The notes under the pieces are model-generated. The model ran no database searches and was not told where the DNA came from. It saw nothing but the letters and a program-made list of their open reading frames with translations. Shown here one piece after another: positions 8,749 through 17,436 of a DNA stretch of 64,000 nt. The stretch's first letter is position 1; each line of letters begins with the position of its first letter. The stretch comes from Halocalculus aciditolerans (GTDB lineage: Archaea > Halobacteriota > Halobacteria > Halobacteriales > Halobacteriaceae): positions 620,001 to 684,000 of the forward strand of contig NZ_BMPG01000001.1 in assembly GCF_014647475.1 (NCBI RefSeq), in the 5' to 3' direction. The translations under genes and the position numbers were made by a program.

Positions 8749-9426
8749 ATGTACGTCATCATCGTCGGCGCGGGCAATATCGGCTCGCAAGTCCTCGAAC
8801 TGGCTGAACAGACACAGAACGAAGTCGTCGTCATCGAACGCGACCCGGACGTCGCCGACCGTGCCGGCCGCAGACACGACTGTCTCGTCATCAACGCGGA
8901 CGCAACCGAGAAGGAGACGCTCGAAGATGCGGGTGCCGAACAGGCCGATGCGATCATCTGCACGACGGACGAGGATGCGACCAACATCATGTGTCTCCTC
9001 CTCGCGAAGGAGTTCGAGATCCCCTCCCTCGTCACGGTCGTCCAGAACCCCGAGCACATGAACGTCTTCCGCCAGATTGGGGCGAACGTCCTCGAGAACC
9101 CTCAGCGACTCATCGCCGAATACCTCTTTCGCGCCGTCCAGCGTCCCGCGATCAAGGACTTCATGACGCTCGCCGGCGGTGCGGAAGTCTTCGAAATCAC
9201 GGTCACCGCTGAGGCACCCATTGCCGGCAAAACCCTCCACGAAGCCGACGAAGCAAACCTCATCCCGGAAGACGTCCTCGTCGTCGCCGTCGAGCGCGGT
9301 GAGAACGTCGTCACTCCCCGTGGCGGGACCGTCGTCGAGGCCGGCGACCTTCTCACGGTCTTCTCACGGAAAGGCGCGACAGACAACATCCTCCGAACGT
9401 TCACCGGGACGGACACCAAGCAGTGA
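8749..9426 (+). CDS. trkA: TrkA-type potassium gating protein, single RCK (second cassette)
   Basis: A 225-residue RCK_N plus RCK_C protein. GAGNIGSQ near residue 7 and VVVIERDPDV mark the nucleotide site; the C-terminal domain contains DFMTLAGGAEVFEITV and VVTPRGGTVVEAGD. The ATG at 8749 gives the family N-terminus MYVIIVGAG. It is the partner of the TrkH at 6937. Its RCK_C segment is strikingly like the C-terminal domain of the regulator at 9698 (DFLSLAGGAEVIELTV), so transporter and transcription factor may sense the same ligand. Confidence 0.94.
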   Translation: MYVIIVGAGNIGSQVLELAEQTQNEVVVIERDPDVADRAGRRHDCLVINADATEKETLEDAGAEQADAIICTTDEDATNIMCLLLAKEFEIPSLVTVVQNPEHMNVFRQIGANVLENPQRLIAEYLFRAVQRPAIKDFMTLAGGAEVFEITVTAEAPIAGKTLHEADEANLIPEDVLVVAVERGENVVTPRGGTVVEAGDLLTVFSRKGATDNILRTFTGTDTKQ

Positions 9427-9529
9427 GCCGACCCCCTAACGAGACGATGAGAACCGATAGACTGCACGCCGACCGAGGCCGCCGAACGGACGAGCGTACG
9501 CTCGCCGTCTTCACCGTGAGGCGTACCCC

Positions 9530-9682
9530 GTGAGGCCTCTTGCGTGGCTGTGGAAACTGGGCGTCCGACTCGACGAAGACGGGTTCTACGAGTGTCGTCA
9601 CTGTGGAACCGTCGTCGAGTCCGTGAACGAGACCTGTCCGGCCTGCTGTTCCGAGGAAATCGCGCGAATCGACCTTCGCTAG
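9530..9682 (+). CDS. Zinc-ribbon miniprotein (DUF7129/rubrerythrin-like type)
   Basis: A 50-residue ORF from GTG at 9530. After an N-terminal MRPLAWLWKLGVRLD it reads FYECRHCGTVVES, then ETCPACCSEEI: a CxxC...CxxC zinc ribbon, with one extra cysteine where a glycine usually sits. Haloarchaea carry many such free-standing zinc-ribbon proteins, most of unknown function. It lies 103 nt after the trkA stop and is convergent with the regulator at 9698, leaving only 15 nt. The start codon is uncertain. Confidence 0.6.
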   Translation: MRPLAWLWKLGVRLDEDGFYECRHCGTVVESVNETCPACCSEEIARIDLR

Positions 9683-9697
9683 TTCACTGCTGGACGC

Positions 9698-10441
9698 TCA
9701 GGCGTCGGCCTCGAACGGCTCGATGGCGGCGCTCTCCATGCTGTAGCGTGAGAAGATGGTGACGAGGTCGTCGGCTCGAATCTCGGTGAACCCGCGTGGC
9801 GTGATAATCTCGTCGTCGCGCTCGATGGCGATGACGAGCAAGTCCTCGTCGAGGAGGCCGGATTCGTTCGCCTCGGAGAGCGTGAGACCGGCTATCGGTG
9901 AGTTCTCATCGACAGTTAGCTCGATCACCTCGGCCCCTCCCGCGAGGCTGAGGAAATCCCGCATCGGTGAGTTCCGCGGCTTGTCGCCCGGCCCGAAGTG
10001 GTCGAGCGGCACCGTCTCCTCCATGTGGACGATGTGTTCGTCCTCAATGTCGAGCCCGATGTCGGCGAGCTGGCGGGAAATGACCGTCAACTCGTCGGAG
10101 TTCGCGCCGACTGCGGTGACGTGGAGGTTCCGCCGGCCGGCGAGGAGTTCGCGGACGTTGATGACGCCCGGGATGTTCGACACTTTCTTCGCCTGTTTCT
10201 CGCGGTCGGCGACGGGAGCGGTGCAGATGAAGAGGTTCTGCATCCAACTCTCGCCCCGCTCGTAGTTGATCGCTGCGTGGTAGCCAGTGATGATTCCCCG
10301 TTCCTCGAGCTGTTCGATACGATTTCGAATCGTCGCACCGGAGACGTTCACCTCGTCGGCGATCATCGGTGCCGACGTGTTCCGTGCGTCCTCGACGAGG
10401 CGATAGAGGATGCGCCGATCGACTTCGTCCAACCGCTCCAT
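9698..10441 (-). CDS. Lrp/AsnC-type transcriptional regulator fused to a TrkA_C (RCK_C) domain
   Basis: A 247-residue protein with three parts. The N-terminal winged helix (residues about 1-60: MERLDEVDRRILYRLVEDAR, then ATIRNRIEQLEERGII) is the Lrp/AsnC DNA-binding domain. A middle domain (about 65-145) ends with a conserved IVHMEETVPLDHF linker. An RCK_C domain follows at about 160-240, with SLAGGAEVIELTV, SPIAGLTLSEANESG and ITPRGFTEIRADDLVTIFSR. The last part is nearly superimposable on the C-termini of the TrkA copies at 5781 and 8749. This architecture is known in haloarchaea as Lrp/AsnC with TrkA C-terminus. Lying beside the trk cassettes, it probably regulates K+ uptake genes in response to the RCK_C ligand; that is inference. 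Confidence 0.92.
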   Translation of the reverse strand: MERLDEVDRRILYRLVEDARNTSAPMIADEVNVSGATIRNRIEQLEERGIITGYHAAINYERGESWMQNLFICTAPVADREKQAKKVSNIPGVINVRELLAGRRNLHVTAVGANSDELTVISRQLADIGLDIEDEHIVHMEETVPLDHFGPGDKPRNSPMRDFLSLAGGAEVIELTVDENSPIAGLTLSEANESGLLDEDLLVIAIERDDEIITPRGFTEIRADDLVTIFSRYSMESAAIEPFEADA

Positions 10442-10828
10442 ACTAATAGTGGGATGTCCGAAACTAACAGTCTTCGCATGCTAGTCCGGGGAGACTCGTC
10501 TGGTTCGGCCGCGTGGAGACGCGCTCGGCGTCGTATAACCCGCACCGTTCCGACCCGCCACACTTCTCTAACCGAAATTTAACCCGGTCATTTGTGTTTG
10601 ACGCGGAACTCTTGGCTATATTTATATGGCTCGGGAAAAATTCCCAGGTATGTGTCCGTCGAGGATCACCTCGTTGGTCTATCGAGCGAAACTGATCTGC
10701 GAGGCTCGTCCCGGTGGAGTCCACGAACGAACTCGTGTAGCCACGCATCGAATCGACTCCGGGTCTCGTCCGGCACTCCGGTCTCCGAGTGACCGAACCA
10801 GATGTGTTTCCGGGTCGCGGGGTCTCAC
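10442..10828. other. Divergent intergenic region between the Lrp-RCK_C regulator and the permease
   Basis: 387 bp with no gene I would support. It is AT-rich in the middle: AACCGAAATTTAACCC near 10570-10582 and GGCTATATTTATATGG near 10614-10629. The latter is followed by GGGAA-AAA-TTCCC (10633-10645), a 5-bp inverted repeat just after the TATA-like stretch. A promoter here would leave a leader of roughly 180 nt before the permease ATG at 10829, long for a haloarchaeon. Short frames in this leader show no family features. Confidence 0.5.
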
Positions 10829-13210
10829 ATGAGCGACGCGGACTCCGGAGGGGCGACGACGGAGCTCTCGCGCGACATGAGCCTCTTCGACATCACTTTT
10901 ATCGGCGTCGGCGCGATGATCGGTGCCGGCGTGTTCGCCCTCACGGGCTTCGCTGCCGGTATCGCCGGTCCCGCCCTCACCATCGCGTTCATCATCAACG
11001 GCTTCGTCGCGCTCTTCACCGCCGTGAGCTACGCCGAACTCGGCGCGGCGTTCCCCGAAGCCGGCGGCGGCTACCTCTGGGTGAAAGAGGCCCTCCGGGA
11101 CCCCAACGGCTTCTACGCGGGCTGGATGAGCTGGTTCGCTCACGCCGTCGCGTGCTCGCTCTACGCCGTCACATTCGGGACGTTCTTCACCGTCCTCGCC
11201 GTCTACGCCCTTCCGGGCCTCTCCAACCACTTCGTCCTCTTCGGCTTCCTCTCTCAACACTGGGTTGAGAAACTCGTCGCCGTCCTCGTCGTCATCGCGT
11301 TCGCCTACATCAACTACCGCGGTGCAGAAGAGACCGGGAAAGCCGGCGTCGTCGTCACGGGTCTGAAACTCCTCATCCTCGGCATTTTCATCGTCTTCGG
11401 CGTTCGCGCGACGCTCACCGCCCCGCAGTGGGCCGGCAAGTTCCTCTCCAGTCCCATGTTCGCCCCGAACGGCGTCTTCGGGATCATCGGCGCGATGGGG
11501 TTCACCTACATCGCCTTCGAGGGCTACGAGATTATTGTCCAGTCCGGCGAGGAGGTCGTCGACCCCGGGACGAACATCCCGAAAGCCGTCTTCTACTCGC
11601 TCGCCATCGTCATCCCCATCTACGTCCTCGTCGCCTTCGTCTCGATCGGCGGCATCACCGTCAACCCGCACATTCTCGACCTCGCCGGTGTCGCGGGCAC
11701 GCCCGCCGACTGGACGACGTGGCAGATTCTCGGCGAACTCGGCGAGCTCGGCATCATCCGCGCGGCCGGCCAGTTCGTCCCCTACGGCGTCCCCCTCCTC
11801 CTCTTCGCCGGGCTCGCCGCCACCGTCTCCGCGCTCAACGCGACCGTCTACTCCTCCTCGCGCGTCTCCTTCGCGATGGGCCGCGACCGCGTCCTCCCGC
11901 CCGTCTTCGACAACGTCCACCCGGAGAAACGCACGCCGCACATCGCGATCGCCATCTCCGCGGTGATCATCGTCGTCATGGCCATCGTCCTCCCGATAGA
12001 ATCTGTCGCCGCGGCGGCGGACATCATGTTCATCCTGCTGTTCGTGCAGGTGAACTGGACGCTCATCCGGATGCGCAAGACCCACCCCGACCTCCCGCGG
12101 ACCTACGAAGTTCCATACATGCCGTGGCCGCCGCTCATCGGCATCGTTCTCCAGTTCCTCCTGACGCCCTTCCTCGTCTACGAACTCGGTCTCCAAGCCA
12201 TCGGTATCGGAACGAGCAACGAGGGATTGATCGCGCTCGTCACCACCATCGTCTGGATGGGGCTCGGTCTCGTCGTCTACTACGGCTACTCGCAGGCAAA
12301 GGAAGAAGAGCAACTCGAAGAGGAAACTCCGACTGTCGTCGTCGAGCAGGAGCCCGCCAACCGAGAGTATCAGGTCGTCGTCCCGGTCGCTAATCCGGAG
12401 ACCGCAGCTCACCTCATGCGCACCGCCATCGACATGGCGCGTGAGAACGACGGGGAGATTCTCGCACTCAGCGTCGTCACCGTCCCCCAACAAACCCCGC
12501 TCAACGAGGGACGCGAGTTCGTCGACGACGAGCGCGAACTGCTGACCCAGACGATGGAGATTGCCGAGGACGAAGACGTCCCGGTCAGTGGCACGGTCAA
12601 GATCGGCCACCAGGTCTCCACGGCGATCCTGAACACCATCGAGCAACACGACAGCGACGCCGTCATTCTCGGATGGCGGGGGCGCTCCCGTCGCCGTGAC
12701 TTCGTCCTCGGGAGTAACGTCGACGACGTCGTCACGGGCGCGAAGTGCGACGTACTCGTCGAGCGCATCGACGGCGAGGTCGAAGACGTCGAGCGGATTC
12801 TCGTGCCGACCGCCGGCGGCCCGCACGCCGACCTCGCGGCCGAAGTCGCACAGGCGATTTCACGCACCACGCGCGCACGCGTCGATGTCGCTCACGTGGT
12901 CTCACCCGACGCGTCAGAGGCGGACCGCTCCGACGCCGCAGCCCTCGTCGACGCCCTCGCGTCCAGACTCTCTGACGACATCGATATCGGAACACGCGTT
13001 CTCGAGGGCGATGTCGCGGACGCGATTGTCAACGCGTCCGAGGAGTACGACCTGACAGTGATCGGTGCGTCACGGGAAGGACTCCTCCAGCAGCTCGTCT
13101 TCGGGGCAGTTCCCGAAGCCGTCGGCGAGCGAGCGAAAGGCACGGTCATCATGGTGAAACGCCATGGAACGCTACGCTCGTGGCTCTCCCGGTGGTTCTC
13201 CTGGAAGTGA
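10829..13210 (+). CDS. APC-family amino acid/cation permease fused to two UspA domains
   Basis: A 793-residue fusion. Residues about 1-480 form an APC-superfamily transporter with about 12 helices, opening with DITFIGVGAMIGAGVFALTG, the unwound-helix-1 substrate motif. After a Glu-rich linker (EEEQLEEETPTVVVEQEP) two universal stress protein domains follow: about 520-650, with GWRGRSRRRDFVLGS as the degenerate G-2x-G-9x-G(S) nucleotide motif, and about 655-780, with GASREGLLQQLVFG. The ATG at 10829 (MSDADSGG) is preferred to one 27 nt upstream. Transporter-UspA fusions are frequent in haloarchaea. UspA domains bind ATP or AMP, which suggests energy- or ligand-gated transport. The substrate is unknown; the K+ context and similarity to KUP/APC folds make a cation or amino acid plausible. 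Confidence 0.92.
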   Translation: MSDADSGGATTELSRDMSLFDITFIGVGAMIGAGVFALTGFAAGIAGPALTIAFIINGFVALFTAVSYAELGAAFPEAGGGYLWVKEALRDPNGFYAGWMSWFAHAVACSLYAVTFGTFFTVLAVYALPGLSNHFVLFGFLSQHWVEKLVAVLVVIAFAYINYRGAEETGKAGVVVTGLKLLILGIFIVFGVRATLTAPQWAGKFLSSPMFAPNGVFGIIGAMGFTYIAFEGYEIIVQSGEEVVDPGTNIPKAVFYSLAIVIPIYVLVAFVSIGGITVNPHILDLAGVAGTPADWTTWQILGELGELGIIRAAGQFVPYGVPLLLFAGLAATVSALNATVYSSSRVSFAMGRDRVLPPVFDNVHPEKRTPHIAIAISAVIIVVMAIVLPIESVAAAADIMFILLFVQVNWTLIRMRKTHPDLPRTYEVPYMPWPPLIGIVLQFLLTPFLVYELGLQAIGIGTSNEGLIALVTTIVWMGLGLVVYYGYSQAKEEEQLEEETPTVVVEQEPANREYQVVVPVANPETAAHLMRTAIDMARENDGEILALSVVTVPQQTPLNEGREFVDDERELLTQTMEIAEDEDVPVSGTVKIGHQVSTAILNTIEQHDSDAVILGWRGRSRRRDFVLGSNVDDVVTGAKCDVLVERIDGEVEDVERILVPTAGGPHADLAAEVAQAISRTTRARVDVAHVVSPDASEADRSDAAALVDALASRLSDDIDIGTRVLEGDVADAIVNASEEYDLTVIGASREGLLQQLVFGAVPEAVGERAKGTVIMVKRHGTLRSWLSRWFSWK

Positions 13211-13372
13211 CGAGACTGTCGGAGCCCACGCGCACGGTATCGACGACGGCCACCGTCGCGCACCGAGAGCGCGACCGCGTGCCGTGAAGGGAAGTCGGAG
13301 GAAGCCTTCTGTCTGTCCGGTTCACTGGCCAGTCGGTGGTCCGTATCTGGTCTGAGTGGTGGGAGGACGCGC

Positions 13373-14536
13373 TCACGCTGCCGCGCCGGCGGTCGGAGTG
13401 TCGACGAGGTAGCGGAAGGCGAGGACGCTGGCGAAGACGGAGACGACGGAGAGGAGGACGAAGGCCTGATAGAGCTGGTCGGAGATGATGCCTTGGCTGC
13501 GGCCGATTTCGGCGGCGGCGACGCTGATGGAGAGGCGGCCGGGCATAGCGGCAGCGAGGAGGAGGGTGGTTCGGTTCTCGATGCCGGCGGCGAGGCCGCC
13601 GATGAGCGCGCCGAGAGCTTTGGTGCCGAGGCCGACGACGAGGACGCCGCCGAGGAGGAGAGGGGCGGCGGCGATGGAGTCGAGGTGGATGTTCGTGCCG
13701 ACGTAGAAGAAGAAGACGGGGGCGGTGAGGTCGGTGACGGGCTGCATGCTCTCTTCGACGTCGTGGCCGTCGCGGGTGACGATGGCGACGAGGAGGCCGG
13801 CGAAGAACGCGCCGAGGATGGCGTGGATGCCGAGGTGTTCGAGGAAGAAGGCGAGGGCGACCATGAGGAAGACGCCGGCTTTGGCGGGGTTCTCGAAGAC
13901 GCCGTCGCGGAGGGTGTTGGCGATGTGGGGGGAGAGGGCGAAGGGGAGGACGAGGAAGAAGAAGGCGAGGGCGGCGGTGACGACGCCGACGCCGACGATG
14001 GGGGTGTCGCTGGTGGCGAGGGTGAGGCCGTAGGCGAGGACGGCGACGGAGAGGATGTCGTTCATGACGGCGACGGCGAGGATGACCTGGCCACGGTCGG
14101 TGTCGAGGAGGTCGAAGTCTTCGAGGAGTGGGTAGATGAGGCCGAGGCTGGTCGTCGAGACGGTGACGCCGGTGAGGAAGGAGGCGAAGAGGGAGAGGTC
14201 GAGGAACTGGCCGAGGCCGAAGCCGGCGGCGAAGGGGAGGAGGAAGGTGGAGACGGCGAGGGCGGTGACGCGGACGGGGTCGCGTCTGATGATTTCGGGG
14301 TCGAGTTCGAGGCCAGCGTCGAACATAATCATGAGGAGGCCGAAGGCGGCGAGGGAGACGAAGAAGTCGTAGCCGGCGGTGCCGTCGTTCACGAGGCCGA
14401 GGGTCGCGCCGAAGACGATGCCGGCGAGGATTTCGACGGCGAGGATGGGGATGTCGTAGCGGCGGAGCCACGCGAAGACGAAACTCGTCCCGTAGACGAG
14501 CGCGAGGGCGAGGACAAAGTGGAACTCCAACGCCAT
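13373..14536 (-). CDS. CPA2-type cation:proton antiporter (Kef/NapA family), membrane part
   Basis: A 387-residue integral membrane protein of the monovalent cation:proton antiporter-2 family, with about 12 helices. It has GLLMIMFDAGLELD, a signature region of Kef/NapA proteins, and VAVMNDILSVAVLAYG, where ND marks the ion-binding site of the crossed helices (as in electroneutral antiporters, where N replaces the first D). I chose the ATG at 14536 (MALEFHFV) over the frame opening at 14701, because the extra 55 residues are polar, low-quality and lie in the promoter region. There is no RCK domain attached; in Kef systems the regulatory domain can be separate, and TrkA-like proteins are nearby. 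The likely role is K+ or Na+ efflux against H+. Confidence 0.92.
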   Translation of the reverse strand: MALEFHFVLALALVYGTSFVFAWLRRYDIPILAVEILAGIVFGATLGLVNDGTAGYDFFVSLAAFGLLMIMFDAGLELDPEIIRRDPVRVTALAVSTFLLPFAAGFGLGQFLDLSLFASFLTGVTVSTTSLGLIYPLLEDFDLLDTDRGQVILAVAVMNDILSVAVLAYGLTLATSDTPIVGVGVVTAALAFFFLVLPFALSPHIANTLRDGVFENPAKAGVFLMVALAFFLEHLGIHAILGAFFAGLLVAIVTRDGHDVEESMQPVTDLTAPVFFFYVGTNIHLDSIAAAPLLLGGVLVVGLGTKALGALIGGLAAGIENRTTLLLAAAMPGRLSISVAAAEIGRSQGIISDQLYQAFVLLSVVSVFASVLAFRYLVDTPTAGAAA

Positions 14537-14748
14537 CGAGTTAATTGATTGTCGTTCCTCGTGGTGAAATAATATGGTGCTGGCGCGGAGCACTCGCGCG
14601 TCCGACGTGTCTCGTGGCGGGTTCGCCGGCGCTCCATAGTCCTCTATGTCGGCACCCCGTGCCCCTTTCTCGCCATCGTTAATGAGAGTCCAGTGCGACA
14701 ACTAGCCGGTTTCTTTAAACCTTTACCGGGGGAGGTCGAACGACGGGT
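14537..14748. promoter_or_regulatory. Divergent promoter region of the antiporter and adk
   Basis: 212 bp between two outward-reading genes. AGTTAATTGATTG (14542-14554) lies next to the antiporter start. TTTCTTTAAACCTTTACC near 14710-14727 is TATA-like for adk, about 22-38 nt before its ATG, consistent with a nearly leaderless adk transcript. Confidence 0.45.
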
Positions 14749-15384
14749 ATGAGCAACCCACACATCCTCATTCTCGGCGCGCCGGGCGCGGGGAAAGGGA
14801 CGCAGAGCAGCCGGCTCGCCGAGGAGTACGACATCGACCACATCACCACGGGCGACGCCCTCCGCAACAACAAGGACATGGAGACGGAGTACGGCACGCC
14901 CCGTTCGTTCATGGAGTCCGGTGAGCTCGTCCCCGACCCCGTCGTGAACGAGATCGTCGAAGCCGCCCTCGAACAGGCGGACGGCTTCGTCCTCGACGGC
15001 TATCCCCGCAACGAGAGTCAGGTGGAGTACCTCTCGGACGCGACGGACCTCGACGTCGTCCTCTACCTCGACGTGCCGGAAGAAGAACTCGTCCGTCGGC
15101 TCGCCGGCCGCCGCGTCTGCGACGACTGCGGGGCGACCTACCACGTCGAGTTCGACCAGCCGGAAGAAGAAGGCGTCTGCGACGAGTGCGGCGGCGAGCT
15201 CGTGCAGCGCGAGGACGACACGGAGGAGACCGTGCGCGAGCGCATCCGCGTCTACGAGGAGAACACCGAACCCGTCATCGAGCACTACCGCGGGACCGAC
15301 GCGTTCGAAGCCGTCGACGGCGACCAGGGCCCCGACGACGTCTGGTCGGACATCGTCGACGCCGTCGAGCGGCACGTAGAGTGA
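14749..15384 (+). CDS. adk: Adenylate kinase
   Basis: Cytosolic enzyme, ATP + AMP = 2 ADP; 211 residues, usual for long-form Adk. The Walker A motif is GAPGAGKGT at 10-18, and the NMP-binding region contains [17 protein letters not shown] is the GFPR-like AMP loop, and the LID carries two CxxC pairs ([16 protein letters not shown]) that would bind zinc. In archaeal gene order adk follows secY and precedes DUF106 and cmk; the downstream order is intact, but secY is about 14 kb away. Confidence 0.97.
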   Translation: MSNPHILILGAPGAGKGTQSSRLAEEYDIDHITTGDALRNNKDMETEYGTPRSFMESGELVPDPVVNEIVEAALEQADGFVLDGYPRNESQVEYLSDATDLDVVLYLDVPEEELVRRLAGRRVCDDCGATYHVEFDQPEEEGVCDECGGELVQREDDTEETVRERIRVYEENTEPVIEHYRGTDAFEAVDGDQGPDDVWSDIVDAVERHVE

Positions 15385-15420
15385 AAGGTTGATGGCGCGA
15401 CGGCCGATAAGGAGTAGATA

Positions 15421-16308
15421 ATGGCACGCACCGAGGCGAAGGTCCGCGAGCTCATCGAGGGCGACCCCGGGATGGAGGACGCCATCGAAGCCCTCCTCGA
15501 GCATCGCGGCGAGGACATCGAGTGGCGGGACGTCAAAGGCGACCTCACCAGCGGACAGTGGGGTCGCCTCATCGAGAAAGGCGTCCTCGAAGAGTCCGGC
15601 GACGCCTTCCGCCTCGCCGACCCCGACGACGTCGAAGCCGCCGTCGGCGAAGACATCGAATACCAGGGCGACGACGCCGACGACGACGAGGGCTCCGGGT
15701 GGACGACCTGGGACAAACTCGCCGCGCTCGTCGCGCTCGGCATGTTCGCCGGTTACTCCTACCACCCCGTCCGCGACGCCGTCGGCAGCGTCCTCAACGT
15801 CGCGCTCGGCCCCATCGCCGACGTCCTCCCCTTCTACCTCGTCATCATGTGTCTCGCCGTCTTCACGGGCTTCTACTCCACGCTCCTCCAGGCGAACCTC
15901 ATGGACATGGACAAGATGTCCGACTACCAGGAACGCATGAAGGACATCCAGGAGCGACAGAAAGCCGCGCGCGAACGCGGCGACGACGAAGCCCTCGACC
16001 AGATCCGAGACGAGCAGATGGACGCCATGGGCGACCAGATGGGCATGATGAAACAGCAGGTCCGCCCGATGGTCTGGATCATGGTCATCACCATCCCCGT
16101 CTTCCTCTGGATGTACTGGAAGCTCCTCGCCCCCGGCCACCTCGCCGACGCCCAGAAGCTCATCACGCTCCCCTTCATCGGCGAGACCAACCTCACCGCC
16201 GGCGTCCTCGGCCCCATCCAGGCGTGGATCCTCTGGTACTTCCTCTGCTCTATGGGCTTCAGCCAGGTCATCCGGAAAGCCCTCAACATCCAGACGAATC
16301 CCACGTAG
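15421..16308 (+). CDS. DUF106 membrane protein, archaeal EMC3/TMCO1/Get1 (Oxa1-superfamily) insertase-like
   Basis: 295 residues. The soluble N-terminal part (about 1-95, acidic, with EALLEHRGEDIEWRDVKG) looks like a winged helix. It precedes a membrane part with three main helices and a cytosolic charged coiled coil (about 160-210: MSDYQERMKDIQERQKAARERGD, then MGDQMGMMKQQVRPM with many methionines). Coiled coil plus a methionine-rich amphipathic groove is the hallmark of archaeal DUF106, related to eukaryotic EMC3, TMCO1 and GET1, which insert membrane proteins. Linkage to adk and cmk, and historically to secY, fits a membrane-protein biogenesis role. Confidence 0.93.
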   Translation: MARTEAKVRELIEGDPGMEDAIEALLEHRGEDIEWRDVKGDLTSGQWGRLIEKGVLEESGDAFRLADPDDVEAAVGEDIEYQGDDADDDEGSGWTTWDKLAALVALGMFAGYSYHPVRDAVGSVLNVALGPIADVLPFYLVIMCLAVFTGFYSTLLQANLMDMDKMSDYQERMKDIQERQKAARERGDDEALDQIRDEQMDAMGDQMGMMKQQVRPMVWIMVITIPVFLWMYWKLLAPGHLADAQKLITLPFIGETNLTAGVLGPIQAWILWYFLCSMGFSQVIRKALNIQTNPT

Positions 16309-16854
16309 TACCTTTCGCTCTGCGTTCAGCGCCCTTCGGGCGCGTCACTCGGCACTGCGGGAAACCCTCTATTCCCCGCCGTTCAGCCAGAAGTCTTTGA
16401 CTTCTGGCGACAAAAGCTACGCTAAAAGCGCTCCTCGCTCCTCGCAGTCGCTCGTCGGCCTCGCCTCAGTCGGAGCAAGCTCCTCCTTGCTCGCGTTCGC
16501 TGCGCTCACGCGACCTCCGGCGAGTGAATCGGCGACCTACCGGGTCCTGGCGGTCACGCGAGCTGGGCGGGACCACCGGTCCCGCTCGCCGTACGGGCGA
16601 CTCATGGGTCGCCCGTACAACGACCGTAGGGAGTGAGTGTGACTCAGCGAGAGCTTCGCTCTCGCGTTAGACCGCTCGGTCGCCGAACGCTTGACCAACG
16701 GCGTATCGACCTTCGGACGCGGCCGTAGTTCGCTTCCCCGTTTCTGCTCTCGGTGGCGACTCCGAGTCCTCGACTCGGGTTCTCAGCGGCGTGTCTCGAC
16801 GTCCGTCGCCGTGCGCTTCGTAAGGCCCTTTATTCGCGGGGGCGGAGAGAGGAT
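16309..16854. repeat. Structured dispersed repeat (copy A) in the DUF106-cmk gap
   Basis: 546 bp without a gene I would support. It contains a series of hairpins: GCGGGAA...TTCCCCGC, then GCCAGAAGTC-TTT-GACTTCTGGC (16386-16408, 10 bp, perfect). A block follows from CTAAAAGCGCTCC (16422) to CTCGGTCGCCGAACGC (16675-16690). Matching pieces occur at 35990-36120 (same strand) and 36435-36540 (opposite strand). Between copies the hairpin sequence changes while pairing and flanks are kept. A 79-codon frame in this stretch is composed of the repeat and is not credible. The short AT-rich TAAGGCCCTTTATTCGC near 16820-16836 is probably the cmk promoter. Confidence 0.75.
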
Positions 16855-17433
16855 ATGTTAGTCACGATTTCCGGGCCGCCGGGGAGCGGGAAGTCGACGG
16901 TCGCGTCGACGCTGGCGGACCACCTCGACTACGAGCACATCTCGGGTGGCGACATCTTCCGCGGGCTGGCGGACGAACGTGGCGTGACGTTGGAGGAGTT
17001 CAACGAGCTCGCCGAGGAGGACCCGCAGATCGACAAGGACCTCGACAGGCAGCTGCGGGAGACGGCGCGCGAGCAGGATAACGTCGTGCTCGAATCCCGG
17101 CTCGCCGGCTGGATGGCGGGCGAGTACGCGGACATCAAGATCTGGCTGGACGCGCCGCTAGGCACGCGGTGTCGGCGGATCGCGGAGCGCGAGGAGAAGA
17201 CGCCGGCGGCGGCGCGGAAGGAGACGGAGAAGCGGGAAGCGTCGGAGACGGCGCGCTACCGCGAGTACTACGATATCGACTTCGACGACCTCACTATCTA
17301 CGACCTCTCTATCAACACGGCGCGGTGGGGGCCGGACGAGGTGACGGACGTCGTGCTCTACGCCGTCGACGCGTACGAACCCGGGAACGACGAAGGGCCG
17401 ACGCCCATCGAGAACATCCGCTACGAGTTTTAA
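16855..17433 (+). CDS. cmk: Archaeal (d)CMP kinase
   Basis: 192 residues; phosphorylates CMP/dCMP with ATP. Walker [10 protein letters not shown] lies at 7-15, then [14 protein letters not shown] (NMP site) and [11 protein letters not shown], and a LID rich in basic residues ([22 protein letters not shown]). This is the archaeal Cmk family, shorter than bacterial Cmk. The start [10 protein letters not shown] at 16855 is the family start; the frame is open upstream but the sequence there is repeat DNA. The stop is 3 nt from cbf5, forming the conserved cmk-cbf5 pair. Confidence 0.96.
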   Translation: MLVTISGPPGSGKSTVASTLADHLDYEHISGGDIFRGLADERGVTLEEFNELAEEDPQIDKDLDRQLRETAREQDNVVLESRLAGWMAGEYADIKIWLDAPLGTRCRRIAEREEKTPAAARKETEKREASETARYREYYDIDFDDLTIYDLSINTARWGPDEVTDVVLYAVDAYEPGNDEGPTPIENIRYEF

Positions 17434-17436
17434 CCG

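Noticed and set aside
10679-12826. 715-codon frame on the minus strand across the permease-UspA gene
   Set aside because: Extremely Glu/Asp/Arg-rich shadow of the real plus-strand gene; long antisense frames are expected in GC-rich haloarchaeal DNA.
16397-16636. 79-codon ORF in the DUF106-cmk gap
   Set aside because: Made entirely of the dispersed hairpin repeat; a similar frame can be read from the inverted copy at 36424-36682.
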